DNA of 64,000 nt from Bin5 sp965218625 (lineage in GTDB: Bacteria > Chloroflexota > Anaerolineae > Caldilineales > Caldilineaceae): NCBI GenBank assembly GCA_965218625.1, contig CBDCLG010000015.1, positions 434,001 to 498,000 on the forward strand, read 5' to 3'. Under the pieces are notes generated by a model. The model worked only from the letters and a program-made list of their open reading frames with translations, ran no database searches and had not been told where the DNA came from. Position 1 is the stretch's first letter. The number at the start of each line of letters is the position of its first letter. Positions 36,758 to 46,738 of this stretch are shown here, piece after piece. A program made the position numbers and the translations under genes.

Positions 36758-39700
36758 ATGACGACGGATAGACTGGTCCCGCTGTTCTTGACGCGCCTGC
36801 GCCCGCTCTGGGCCGTCCTGCTGTGCCTGGTCGTCTGTTCTGTAATGGCCGGCCGCGCGCACGCCGCCAATGCCCGCCCCGCCGGCCAGCGCGACACCGA
36901 AGCAATGCAGCCGCCCCCCTTACCTTCGCCCCCGCCGCGCGTGGAAGATTTCACCGAGTTGCTCTGGCGCTACGCGACAGGCGGAAGCATAGAGTCCACG
37001 CCGGCCATAGCCGGTGGCGTTGTCTACTTCGGGTCAGCCGATCACTTTGTGTACGCTCTTGATGCCGGCAGCGGCGAGCTTCTCTGGCGCCACGAGACGG
37101 GCGGTCCCGTGCCTTTCTCACCTACCGTTGTAGACGGCGCCGTATACATCGGTTCTGAAGATAACCACATATATGCGCTGGACGGCTCCACGGGCGAACT
37201 GCGATGGTCCTTCCACGCGGATGACAAACTTGAGCGGGCCGCGCCGGCTGTGGTGGACGGTAGGCTCTACTTCAATACAAGAGGCGGCGCCCTTCACGCC
37301 GTCGAGACCGCTTCCGGCGAACTCCTCTGGCGCGCAGCGCCAATAACAGAGCCTTTATCTTCGCCGGCGGTGGCAGGAGGGCTTGCATATATCGGCGCCC
37401 GCGACGGGCACCTTTACGCCATCGATGCCGCTACCGGGGAGCAACGCTGGCGCTTTGCCTTTCCGGGAGATCTGATTGACTACCCCGTAATTTCCGAAGG
37501 CGTGCTGTACTTCAATACCCATGAATATGACCATAACCGTTCTTGGAATGAAGACCGCCTTTTTGCGCTGGACGCCCTTAACGGAAAACAGCTCTGGAAC
37601 AGCGCGTTTCGCAGTCTCAAGGCCGCGCCGGTCGTTGGCGGGGGCGCCGTGTATGTGTATTCAAGAGCCGATACGCACGCGCTGGACGCGGCCAGCGGCG
37701 ATCCGCTCCCTCACTTCAGAGCAGACGACATTTATTATGCATCGCCCGTCCCTCTTGCCGTTCTCGATGGCGTGCTCTATGGCGCTGTTCATTCCCTGGG
37801 CCTCTATGCATTGGACGCGGCCAGCGGCGACGTCCACTGGCGCTTCACAACCGATGGACCAATAAGATCTCCTCCCTCTGCCGCCAACGGCGTCGTATAT
37901 GTAGGCGACGAAAGCGGCCATCTATATGCCCTGGCTGTGGAGCCGTCGCACCCCGGCGCACAACCGCCGGCCACGGAAGACGCTGCCGAATACGAGCTTA
38001 TCGAACCCCGATGGCGCTTCAACACCGGGGAAAAAGTCGTTTCCTCGCCAGCGGTGGAGGAGGTGGTGGTCTTCATCGGCTCTTCGGATGAAGACCTCTA
38101 CGCCCTCGACGCCGCCAGCGGTGTGACGCTCTGGCGCTACTGGCACAGGCGCCCTGTGCTCTCCTTCCCGGCGACCAAGGCGAATGTCGTCTACGCCGGC
38201 TCCGACGACGGCCGCATTTTCGCCCTCGGCACCTCCGACGGAGAGGAACTCTGGAGCTTCGAAACCGCAGGGCCGGTCCACTCTTCACCGGCCGTCGCAG
38301 AGGGCGTTGTCTACGCCGGCTCTTCTGACGACCACCTCTACGCGCTCGATGCCGCCGGCGGCGACCTGCTCTGGCGCTACCAGACCGGCGGCGACATCGT
38401 ATCTTCGCCCGCCGTGGTCGAGGGCGCCGTCATTTTCGGTTCAGCCGACGGCCATCTCTACGCGCTCGACGCCGCCGACGGTGGCCATCGCTGGCGCTAC
38501 AGCACGGGCGGCAGTGTGCTCTCCTCGCCAACAGTGGTCAATGGCGTCGTCTACATCGGGTCCGGGGACGGTCACCTCTACGCCCTCGACACAGCTGACG
38601 GCGAGGAGCTCTGGCGCTTCGCAGCCGGCGATGCCATCAACTCCTCCCCCGCCGTGACCGGCGGCGTCGTCTACTTCGGCTCCCGGGACCGCCATCTCTA
38701 CGCGCTCGATGCCGCGAACGGCGGCCTGCTCTGGCGCTTTGCCACCGGCGATGCCATCAGTTCCTCCCCCGCCGTGGCCGACGGCGCTGTTTACTTCGGC
38801 TCTTCAGACGGCTACATCTACGCGCTCGAAGCCACCGACGGGACCCAAAGCTGGCGCTACCGCACCGGCGGCAGTGTGCTCTCCTCCCCCGCGGTCGTTG
38901 ATGACACGGTCTACATAGGATCGGATGACGGCCACATCTATGCCCTGCCTACCTCGACCACCACGGTGGCCGCCGCGACAACAGGTCCTTGGCCAGCCGC
39001 CCCGCTGCAGCCGCCGGCGTCAGCAGAATCGAAGCAACGCTCCGTCGAAGCACTCTGGCGCTTCAGGACCGAAGAAGGCGTGGATGCCGCCCCCGTCCTG
39101 GTCGATGGCATGGTCTACGCAGGCTCCCTCGACGGCTACATCTATGCCCTCGATGCCGCCAGCGGGGAGATGCGTTGGCGGCACAAGGCAGGGTCGCCCG
39201 TGCGTTCGGCAGCCGTGTCCGATGGCGCTACAATCTACGTCGGCGCCGAAGACGGCCGCGTCTATGCTCTCGATGCCGTTACCGGAGAACTGCGCTGGCG
39301 TTACTGGACCGGCCCGGTGCACGCCGCCCCGGTCGTTGCCGAAGGCATTCTCTATGTCGGCGCGGCCGATGGCCAACTCTACGCCCTCGACGCCGGCAGC
39401 GGCGAGCTGCGCTGGCGCCTCTGGGCTGGCGCGCCGTTACTTTCCTCCCCCTCCGTGCATCAGGGGGTTGTCTACGTCGCATCCAAGCAGGTTGAAATCT
39501 TCTGGGAACGGACCGAATACGGACTTCTCCTCGCCCTCGATGCGGCCAGCGGCGATGAACTCTGGCGCTTGAGGACGCTCGATGCCATAAGCACCGCCCC
39601 AACCGTTGTCGATGGAACCGTATATTTTGGCTCATCAGACGCCAGCTTCTACGCAGTCGAGGCCGCCACCGCCCAACCTCTCTGGCGCTACCGGGCGAAA

Positions 39701-42700
39701 TCGATGCGCTGGCGCCATCGCATTGATGACAGGTTCTTTTCCGATCCGGCGGTCGTTGATGGTGTCATCTACGTCGGGGCACTGAATAACTACATTTACG
39801 CCTTCGGCGCTTCCAGCGGCGACCTGCTCTGGCGCTACCGAACGGAGGACGCTGTCGACGCCTCCCCGACCGTTGCCGGCGGAACGCTATATGCCGGCTC
39901 TTTCGACGGCCACATCTATGCCCTCGACGCCGCGACAGGCGCTCTCCACTGGCACTACCGTACCAACGACGCCATCTCCTCCAAGCCGGCTGTCGCCGGC
40001 GGCGTGCTCTACGCCGCTTCCCTGGACGGGCATATTTATGCCCTCGATACGACCGCTCCGGTTCCGGCCCAGGCCGCAGACCAGCCCACGGCGCTTCGGC
40101 CGCCGGTGGGCAGAACGGCTCGCCAAGGCTCCTATGAATACCTGTGGCGCTACGGCGTCGGGCTGGGGGGTCTCGACTGGTGGGAGATGCCCCAGGCCGC
40201 TGTGGCCGGCAACACAGCCTATGTCGGCTCAGGCAGTGGCTACCTCTTCGCCCTGGATGTCGAAAACGGCGAAGTCCGTCATCGCTATGCGGCAGGCGCC
40301 GCCATTGAGTACGCCCCCGTTGCTGCGGATGGGGTCGTATATGCTGCTTCCGCAGACGGCTACCTCCACGCATTGGATGCCGGCACGTTCTTGTCGCTTT
40401 GGCGCTTCAGAACCGGCGACGGTGCCGCTTCCTCCCCCGCAGTGGCCGGAGGAACTGTTTACGTCGGTTCGAACGATGGCCATGTCTTCGCCTTGGATGC
40501 CGGCGACGGCGAAGAAATCTGGCGTTTCAGACCCGACGCCTACCCCCGCATGGCTCCCGCGGTGGCCGCGGGGGTTGTCTACGTTGCCTCTTATGATGGA
40601 ACTGTATACGCCCTGGATGCTGCCAGCGGCGGGGAACTCTGGCGCTTCGAAACCAGATTTTTTGTAAAACTCGGACCCGTAATAGCGGAAAGCATCGTCT
40701 ACCTGTTTGCAGGAGCATATGGCGAGGATTTCGTAATTGCGCTGAATGCCGCCAGCGGAAGGGAACTCCGGCGCCATGCTCTTGATGACTTCTGGCGTAA
40801 GTCTCCAGCCCTTGCCGACGGCGTGTTCTACATCACCTATCCGTGGGACTACGTTCTCGCGCTGGACGCTGCCTCCGGCGAAGAACTCTGGCGCTTTGAA
40901 GCGGAATTTGTGGAGTCAGGCCCAACTGTGTACCAGGGCGTGATATATGTCGGCGCCGACCGCTCGAAGACCTTGTACGCCCTGGATGCCGCGGACGGCC
41001 AGGTCCTCCGGCGGTACAAGACTGGCTCCCATGGCTTCAATGCCCAGACAGTTTCTGACGGCGTCATCTACGCCAGCGGAACCGGCGGTCACCTCTATGC
41101 TTTCCCGGCTGTGAACTTTTCCGCGTCGCAGCCCACCCCGCAACTACCTGACAGCGAAAGCGTTTCCGAACCCGCTGTTCCCGAACTCCTGTGGCAGTAC
41201 CGACCGGAAGGCGCTGTGAACACGGCGGCTACCGTAGGCGAAGGCATCGTCTATTTCGGCGCCGCGGTCTACGCCGGTCAAGAGGACGAACAAGAGATTG
41301 AAGACTCCTTCCTGTACGCACTCGATTCCGCCAGCGGCGAAAGGCTTTGGCGCATCCATCCCGGGCCTGGCGCATCCTTCATTACAATCGAGACAATGGC
41401 TCATTCGGCGGCCGAGGGTGCACTGTACTATGTCGCTGGCGATCGTGTCCGTGCGCTCGATGCCAAGAGTGGTTCGCTGATTTGGGAAAGCGTGTCTGTA
41501 GAAGAGTCAGAGGAAGCAAGGTCTTTTTCCCTGGTCGCGGCTGACGGCGCACTCTATGTCCGGTCTGTTTTCGACGAAAATGAGCTGCTGGTTCGGCTGG
41601 ATGCGCTGGACGCGGCCGACGGCGAACGCCTGTGGCGCATTTCTCACGATCTTACTATCTCTGATTCACCTCCTGTATCTTCCACAGGGAAAGTCTACAT
41701 CGCTGAGTCAAGTGACTTCGTGTCCGAGTTGGATGCGACCACCGGAGAGGCCAGCCAGCGCTTCCCTGCCGGTAACACGCTGGATTTATTGGGGCCTGCC
41801 TTTACAGTACACGAGGGCTTTTTGTACGCCAGCACAGATGATTCTCACATCTATGGTCTCGATCTGGCCAGTGGAAGCCTGATTTGGCGCAGGGATGTTG
41901 GCGGATCGGATATCTCTTCGCTGGCGAATGTCAACGGTGTCCTATACGTCATCTCCCATTTTGATGAAGACCTGTACGCACTCGACGCGGCAACCGGAAA
42001 CGAGCTCTGGAGCTACAAGATAGGATACGCCGCAACAACCGCGCGGTCAGTCGCCGACGGCGTCATATACGCGGTCTCCCGTGATGGATTCCTGTACGCC
42101 CTGGAGGCCGCAAACGGAAATCTGCTCTGGCGCTATAAGAGAGAAGAGGATGAGGGCTTTCGGCATGACGCCCCGACCGTCGCTGACGGCATAGTCTATG
42201 TCAGCGCCAGGGAAGGCTCGCTCTACGCCTTCAGAGCCCACCGGGCCGCCGCCGCCGAAGAACGGCACGCGCCCCAAGTGGAAAAGGAGCCCCCTTCCGT
42301 CGAGCTTCTCTGGCGCCACAAAGTCGACGGCGCCATCGTTACGCCCGTAACCGTGCAGTCAGACATCGTCTACGTCGGCTCCGCGGAACAACAGGGAATC
42401 GCCTTCGGCCAGGGGCAGCTGAATGCCCTCGACGCCGCCAGCGGCGAGCTTCTCTGGCAACAGGCCCCTTCCCCGGCACTGGGCTCCTCCCCCGTGGTGA
42501 CGGAGGGCGCGCTCTATTACGGCTCCGGCAGAAGCCGCCTTTACGCAAGGGATGCCGCAACCGGCGAGCTGCGCTGGGAAGAGACGCTCGTCCAGAACCC
42601 ATTCATCCGCAGAGCCTATACCCCGATCGAGAACGAAGGGACCATCTATTTCCTCTCAGGACACGGCGCCCTCGACGCGATGGACGCGGCAACCGGAGAG

Positions 42701-42958
42701 CGTCTCTGGCGCTACGAGACCAAGGGGCTCCTTTTCCGCGCCGCGCCGGCATTCAGTGAAGGCGTCGTCTTCCTCGATGCGCTCGACGGCGCCGTCTTCG
42801 CCCTCGACGCCGACAGCGGCAAGTTCATCCGCCGCTTCGACACCGGCGGCAGCCAGGTCGCCAACATCGAAGCGGACGCGGGCACCCTCTTCGCCGTCTC
42901 GACAGACCAGCATCTGCTCGCGCTCGACATCGAAAACGGAGCGCTGCTCTGGCGTTAG
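36758..42958 (+). CDS. Giant exported PQQ-like beta-propeller protein (six-propeller architecture)
   Basis: 2066 codons to the first stop. A signal peptide (LWAVLLCLVVCSVMAGRAHA) and Pro-rich hinge (PPPLPSPPPRVEDF) are followed by dozens of ~40-residue blades of the type GVVYIGS.DGHLYALD..DGEELWRF. Linkers (QPPATEDAAEYELIEPR, APLQPPASAESKQRSVE, TALRPPVGRTARQGSYE, TPQLPDSESVSEPAVPE, EERHAPQVEKEPPSVE) divide it into six propellers of about eight blades. Between 38,100 and 38,950 the blades repeat on an almost exact 120-base period. The stop TAG (42956-42958) interrupts a blade (GALLWR stop HVGG) where the paralogs have Tyr. The same frame continues to 43300. GGAGG lies eight bases before the ATG. 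Confidence 0.9.
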   Translation: MTTDRLVPLFLTRLRPLWAVLLCLVVCSVMAGRAHAANARPAGQRDTEAMQPPPLPSPPPRVEDFTELLWRYATGGSIESTPAIAGGVVYFGSADHFVYALDAGSGELLWRHETGGPVPFSPTVVDGAVYIGSEDNHIYALDGSTGELRWSFHADDKLERAAPAVVDGRLYFNTRGGALHAVETASGELLWRAAPITEPLSSPAVAGGLAYIGARDGHLYAIDAATGEQRWRFAFPGDLIDYPVISEGVLYFNTHEYDHNRSWNEDRLFALDALNGKQLWNSAFRSLKAAPVVGGGAVYVYSRADTHALDAASGDPLPHFRADDIYYASPVPLAVLDGVLYGAVHSLGLYALDAASGDVHWRFTTDGPIRSPPSAANGVVYVGDESGHLYALAVEPSHPGAQPPATEDAAEYELIEPRWRFNTGEKVVSSPAVEEVVVFIGSSDEDLYALDAASGVTLWRYWHRRPVLSFPATKANVVYAGSDDGRIFALGTSDGEELWSFETAGPVHSSPAVAEGVVYAGSSDDHLYALDAAGGDLLWRYQTGGDIVSSPAVVEGAVIFGSADGHLYALDAADGGHRWRYSTGGSVLSSPTVVNGVVYIGSGDGHLYALDTADGEELWRFAAGDAINSSPAVTGGVVYFGSRDRHLYALDAANGGLLWRFATGDAISSSPAVADGAVYFGSSDGYIYALEATDGTQSWRYRTGGSVLSSPAVVDDTVYIGSDDGHIYALPTSTTTVAAATTGPWPAAPLQPPASAESKQRSVEALWRFRTEEGVDAAPVLVDGMVYAGSLDGYIYALDAASGEMRWRHKAGSPVRSAAVSDGATIYVGAEDGRVYALDAVTGELRWRYWTGPVHAAPVVAEGILYVGAADGQLYALDAGSGELRWRLWAGAPLLSSPSVHQGVVYVASKQVEIFWERTEYGLLLALDAASGDELWRLRTLDAISTAPTVVDGTVYFGSSDASFYAVEAATAQPLWRYRAKSMRWRHRIDDRFFSDPAVVDGVIYVGALNNYIYAFGASSGDLLWRYRTEDAVDASPTVAGGTLYAGSFDGHIYALDAATGALHWHYRTNDAISSKPAVAGGVLYAASLDGHIYALDTTAPVPAQAADQPTALRPPVGRTARQGSYEYLWRYGVGLGGLDWWEMPQAAVAGNTAYVGSGSGYLFALDVENGEVRHRYAAGAAIEYAPVAADGVVYAASADGYLHALDAGTFLSLWRFRTGDGAASSPAVAGGTVYVGSNDGHVFALDAGDGEEIWRFRPDAYPRMAPAVAAGVVYVASYDGTVYALDAASGGELWRFETRFFVKLGPVIAESIVYLFAGAYGEDFVIALNAASGRELRRHALDDFWRKSPALADGVFYITYPWDYVLALDAASGEELWRFEAEFVESGPTVYQGVIYVGADRSKTLYALDAADGQVLRRYKTGSHGFNAQTVSDGVIYASGTGGHLYAFPAVNFSASQPTPQLPDSESVSEPAVPELLWQYRPEGAVNTAATVGEGIVYFGAAVYAGQEDEQEIEDSFLYALDSASGERLWRIHPGPGASFITIETMAHSAAEGALYYVAGDRVRALDAKSGSLIWESVSVEESEEARSFSLVAADGALYVRSVFDENELLVRLDALDAADGERLWRISHDLTISDSPPVSSTGKVYIAESSDFVSELDATTGEASQRFPAGNTLDLLGPAFTVHEGFLYASTDDSHIYGLDLASGSLIWRRDVGGSDISSLANVNGVLYVISHFDEDLYALDAATGNELWSYKIGYAATTARSVADGVIYAVSRDGFLYALEAANGNLLWRYKREEDEGFRHDAPTVADGIVYVSAREGSLYAFRAHRAAAAEERHAPQVEKEPPSVELLWRHKVDGAIVTPVTVQSDIVYVGSAEQQGIAFGQGQLNALDAASGELLWQQAPSPALGSSPVVTEGALYYGSGRSRLYARDAATGELRWEETLVQNPFIRRAYTPIENEGTIYFLSGHGALDAMDAATGERLWRYETKGLLFRAAPAFSEGVVFLDALDGAVFALDADSGKFIRRFDTGGSQVANIEADAGTLFAVSTDQHLLALDIENGALLWR

Positions 42959-43300
42959 CACGTAGGCGGCGCGGTGGGCTCCGATCTGCGGGTGGCCGGG
43001 GAAGCCGTCTACGTCACATCGCAGAATGGCGAAGTTTTCGCCCTAGACGCCGCCTCCGGGACGCCGCTCTGGCGCTTCCAGCTTGACGAGAGCATTTTTG
43101 CCGCGTTGTCAGCAGCTGAAGAAACGGTCTACGCCGGCTCACGCAGCGGCGACCTCTACGCGCTGGATGCGGCCGGCGGGACGCTGCTCTGGCGCTATGC
43201 CATCGGCGGCGTTGGCTTCTCTGCCCCTGCCGTGGCCGACGGGGTGGTCTACGTCGGAGCCAACGACGGCTACGTTTACGCGCTCAGGGCGCCGCGGTGA
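42959..43300 (+). pseudogene. 3' end of the giant propeller gene beyond an in-frame TAG
   Basis: In the same frame as the preceding gene. It encodes three more blades (VFALDAASGTPLWRFQLDES, LYALDAAGGTLLWRYAIGG) and the normal-looking end GYVYALRAPR. These close the sixth propeller. TAC or TAT to TAG at 42956 is a one-base change, so this is the separated tail of a ~2180-residue protein unless the stop is read through or is a base error. Confidence 0.85.
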
Positions 43301-43403
43301 TCTCCGTACCCGGCTGCTGCGCGGCATCAGTCCGGGGCTTTGGTTGCCGGGCGAGCGTCAACCCACTTCCATACATTGTGGACCAGCATTGGAGGCCTGA
43401 CCG

Positions 43404-45677
43404 ATGAAGAGCAACAACTGGCGGCCTGTTCCCTGGAGCCTGGCGATGCACGCCAACCTCTTCGGCCTGTTCATTATGGGAGGGCTCGTCTGGCTCATGA
43501 ACGGCTGCCCACTGTCGCCGCCTCCTCAGCTGCCACCGTGGCCTGTCTATCCTTCCACCGAGTTGATCTGGAGCTACGAGACGGGTGGGAGCGTGGAAAC
43601 AACGCCGACCCTGGCCGGTGGCGTACTCTATTTCGGCTCAGCCGATCACAACGTCTACGCCCTCGATGCCGCCAGCGGCGAACTCGTGTGGCGCTACCAG
43701 ACGGGCAGCCCTGTCTTTTCCTCGCCCGCCGTCGCCGCTGGCATCGTCTATATTGGCTCCGACGATCACCACCTGTATGCCCTGGACGCCGCCAGCGGGG
43801 AACTGCTGTGGAAGTACGAGACGGGTGTCCTGCGCCAGCGTTTTGGTCCGGGGTCGCAGGTGCGTTCCAATCCGGTGGTTGCTGAGGGCACGGTCTACTT
43901 CGATTCAGGGGATGGCAACACGTACGCCCTCGACGCCGCGACCGGAGAGCTGCGCTGGCATGCCGCGCCGGGAGACGTGGCCTCATCTCCCGAGGCCATG
44001 AATGGAGTTGTCTTTGTCGGCGCCGGGGATGAACATCTCTATGCTCTCGATGCCGCGACCGGAGAGACGCTTTGGCGCTTCGCCACCAACGGTCACCTCG
44101 AGGATCGTCCGGCTGTGCAGGAGAACGTGGTCTACTTCAGCGCTGTTGACTGGGCCTCCAGGGACATCTTTTTGCGCGTGTACGCGCTGCAAGCCGACAC
44201 CGGAGACCAGCTCTGGAGTACCAGGATTGGCCAAGTGCTTGGTGATGTCGACTATTCGCCGGTAGCAAATGGGAGCGTCGTCTACGTCTCAACCTATTCT
44301 GGACTCTACACGCTGGACAGCGCCACCGGTGAGATTCTCCACATTTACCATGGCAGTCCTTCGCGCTCCGCTCCCATCGTGGACGAAGGCGTCATCTATG
44401 TCGGTGACCTGTACGCCCTGAATGCGGCCGATGGCAACATTATCTGGCACTACGACTTGGAATTAGGCGAAAACTCGTTGGCCGCCCAGACTGGCTTCAG
44501 CGTTCATCCGACTCCAGCCAAGGGCGACGGCGTTGTCTACGTCGGCTCACTCGACGGCCACCTCTACGCCCTTGATGCGTCCATGCCCATTCCAGCCCAG
44601 GCCGCGAAGCAGGCCCCGGCCGAGGATCCCCCGGCCCCGCCGCCGCCGGCCAGCAGCAAGAAGGGAGGGACTTTCGCGGCCTATCTCTGGCGCTATGCCA
44701 TCGGAATTCCCAGCACAGGTCCCACCGTTGTCGACGGAAAAGTGTACGCCGGCTCAGACGACGGATACCTCTATGTCCTGGATGCCGCCACTGGAGACCT
44801 GGACCGTCGATTTCATACAAACAGTCGCCTGGGGTCGGCGCCGGTCGTTGTCGAAGATACCGTCTTTTTCGCAACCATCGACGGTTACCTCCACGCCCTG
44901 GAACCGGCTTCCCAAACACTGCTCTGGCGATACAAGACCGGCGATGAGAACGGCTCCCCTCCCGTCGTCGCCGACGGCGTGATCTATGCCGGCTCAGCCG
45001 ACGGCCATCTCTATGCGCTGGACGCCGCCGACGCAGAGCTGCTCTGGCGCTTCAGACCGGACGCTGACCCCCGCACCGGGCCGGCCGTGGCGGAGGGCAT
45101 GGTCTACGTCGGCGCGACGAACGGCCTCATCTACGCCGTCGATGCCTTCGCCGGCGAAGAGCTCTGGCGGTACGAGACCGGCGCCGCAATCGAATCTGCG
45201 CCGACCGCGCTGGACGGCGTTATCTACGTCAGCTCCGACGATGACTGGGTCTACGCGCTCGACGGCGCAAGCGGCGCGCTGCTCTGGCGGCAGTGGTTGG
45301 GCGATGGCATCGACTCCTCGCCGGTCGTGGTCGACGGTGTGGTCTATCTCGGCTCCAGGGAGAACCACGTATTCGCCCTTGACGCCGCCAGCGGTACGGA
45401 ACGCTGGCGATTTATGCTGGAGGACGCGGTCTCCTCCTCACCGACCGTAAGCGACGACGTTGTCTACTTCGGGGCATGGGATTGGGGTTACAATCCAAAT
45501 GCTCTCTATGCCTTGGATGCCGGCAGCGGAGAAAGAAGCAAGATTTTCGACGTCGGCGGTACCGTCTCCTACTCCCCGGTTGTGGTGGACGGTGTGGTCT
45601 ACGTCAGCTCCGACAACGGCTACCTGTACGCGCTCAAAGCGCACCAGCCGGCTGCGTCCAAGGCTTCCGAAGAGTAG
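43404..45677 (+). CDS. Two-propeller PQQ-like lipoprotein
   Basis: 757 residues. Signal peptide with lipobox-like VWLMNGC, Pro-rich hinge (SPPPQLPPWPVYPSTE), then two propellers separated by IPAQAAKQAPAEDPPAPPPP and KKGG. The second propeller repeats specific blades of the gene ending at 36457: RFRPDADPRTGPAVAEGM and DDDWVYALDGASGALLWRQW. GGAGG lies eight bases before the ATG. The gene is intact, so the family is under some selection. Membrane-anchored on the outside; ligand unknown. Confidence 0.9.
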   Translation: MKSNNWRPVPWSLAMHANLFGLFIMGGLVWLMNGCPLSPPPQLPPWPVYPSTELIWSYETGGSVETTPTLAGGVLYFGSADHNVYALDAASGELVWRYQTGSPVFSSPAVAAGIVYIGSDDHHLYALDAASGELLWKYETGVLRQRFGPGSQVRSNPVVAEGTVYFDSGDGNTYALDAATGELRWHAAPGDVASSPEAMNGVVFVGAGDEHLYALDAATGETLWRFATNGHLEDRPAVQENVVYFSAVDWASRDIFLRVYALQADTGDQLWSTRIGQVLGDVDYSPVANGSVVYVSTYSGLYTLDSATGEILHIYHGSPSRSAPIVDEGVIYVGDLYALNAADGNIIWHYDLELGENSLAAQTGFSVHPTPAKGDGVVYVGSLDGHLYALDASMPIPAQAAKQAPAEDPPAPPPPASSKKGGTFAAYLWRYAIGIPSTGPTVVDGKVYAGSDDGYLYVLDAATGDLDRRFHTNSRLGSAPVVVEDTVFFATIDGYLHALEPASQTLLWRYKTGDENGSPPVVADGVIYAGSADGHLYALDAADAELLWRFRPDADPRTGPAVAEGMVYVGATNGLIYAVDAFAGEELWRYETGAAIESAPTALDGVIYVSSDDDWVYALDGASGALLWRQWLGDGIDSSPVVVDGVVYLGSRENHVFALDAASGTERWRFMLEDAVSSSPTVSDDVVYFGAWDWGYNPNALYALDAGSGERSKIFDVGGTVSYSPVVVDGVVYVSSDNGYLYALKAHQPAASKASEE

Positions 45678-45829
45678 CCTGCCCAATCTTGCCGCTGGGG
45701 GTATAATTCCAAGAACCATCCCCCCGCCCCAAATTGCCCATCCACCGGCTGTCCGATTGCCGCCGGGAATCTGTCCGCCGATAAGTGACCGGCAGATCGC
45801 GCCGGCGGCAACAGAGGGAATCGAATGCC

Positions 45830-46636
45830 ATGAATAAGCTTCTCAGTCCCCTCCGTCGGGCCAGGACGAAAGTCGAGCACAAGAATCGCAGGCGCGTTCG
45901 CCGCCAGCCGGCCCTCCGCTGCCTCCGTACCGTCTGCATTTTGATCTTTCTTGCCGTGCTGGCAGGCTGCGGTGGACCGGGGACCCGAGGGGTCCAGGAA
46001 TCTTTCACCGTGGCCGGGAGGCCGTTCCCGCTCACCTGCGAAATCTTCAGTGAGTTTCCTTGGCAAGAGTTCAGCTTCGGAGTCGATACGCCAGCCGATG
46101 TCGCCTCCATCGCGGTCGACTTGTGGGGCGTTGAAGAGGACCAGTTTCATTTCGAAAATCTGTACGGCGGCGATCTGTGGCTAATATGGAGCGGTACACA
46201 TGGCCGCCGCGAACTGAGCTACTATGCTTCGTTCGGCGTAGAGCGTCGACTCGAAGCGGTTGAGGTACTGTGGACCCCGCCCGCAACTATAGCCCAGATG
46301 ATCGACTGCCTGGGCGCTCCCCGCTCCTACAGCGCCTACTATGGTCCCAGCCATCACGAGGCCATTCTTTACCTCGATTTCTGGTATCCTGACCGAGGTC
46401 TATCGCTCCACCAGTCCTTTTACACGCGTATTACACCTTCCCACCCGGTAGAGCCTGCGCTGCGGATTGACGGTTTTCATGTAACGGCTGCCACGCAGCC
46501 GGGGCAAGCCGTCCCCAGCGTCTATACCGCCGGTCAAGACCCCCGCAGCACAGCCTTTGACCTGTGCCAGGTCAGGCCGTGGCCGGGATCGTTAGAGGCC
46601 ATTGATGCGGATGTCGAAGAATTGCGCTGCAGCTAA
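45830..46636 (+). CDS. Lipoprotein of unknown function within the propeller cluster
   Basis: 268 residues. A basic N-terminus, a hydrophobic segment with lipobox FLAVLAGC, then a ~220-residue domain with no blades. It has three further Cys, at PLTCEIF, QMIDCLGAP and FDLCQVRPW. The segment VLWTPPATIAQMIDCLGAPR resembles small-domain lipoproteins found beside other Chloroflexota envelope genes, but I cannot name the family. The ATG is chosen at 45830 with AGAGGGAA upstream. A TATAAT at 45702-45707 could be its -10 element. The only non-propeller gene inside the cluster. Confidence 0.75.
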   Translation: MNKLLSPLRRARTKVEHKNRRRVRRQPALRCLRTVCILIFLAVLAGCGGPGTRGVQESFTVAGRPFPLTCEIFSEFPWQEFSFGVDTPADVASIAVDLWGVEEDQFHFENLYGGDLWLIWSGTHGRRELSYYASFGVERRLEAVEVLWTPPATIAQMIDCLGAPRSYSAYYGPSHHEAILYLDFWYPDRGLSLHQSFYTRITPSHPVEPALRIDGFHVTAATQPGQAVPSVYTAGQDPRSTAFDLCQVRPWPGSLEAIDADVEELRCS

Positions 46637-46738
46637 CCTGATGGCCTGCCAACCATTGCGGCTGACTTCCGGTTCGCGACAATGCGTTCTCTGCTAAGGA
46701 CAAGCTGCTCTGCTCAGACAGAAGGGAGGGACCCGCTG

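Noticed and set aside
42956..42958. TAG read as pyrrolysine
   Set aside because: Nothing suggests pyrrolysine machinery, the site is a structural Tyr in a repeat, and it is one base from a Tyr codon.
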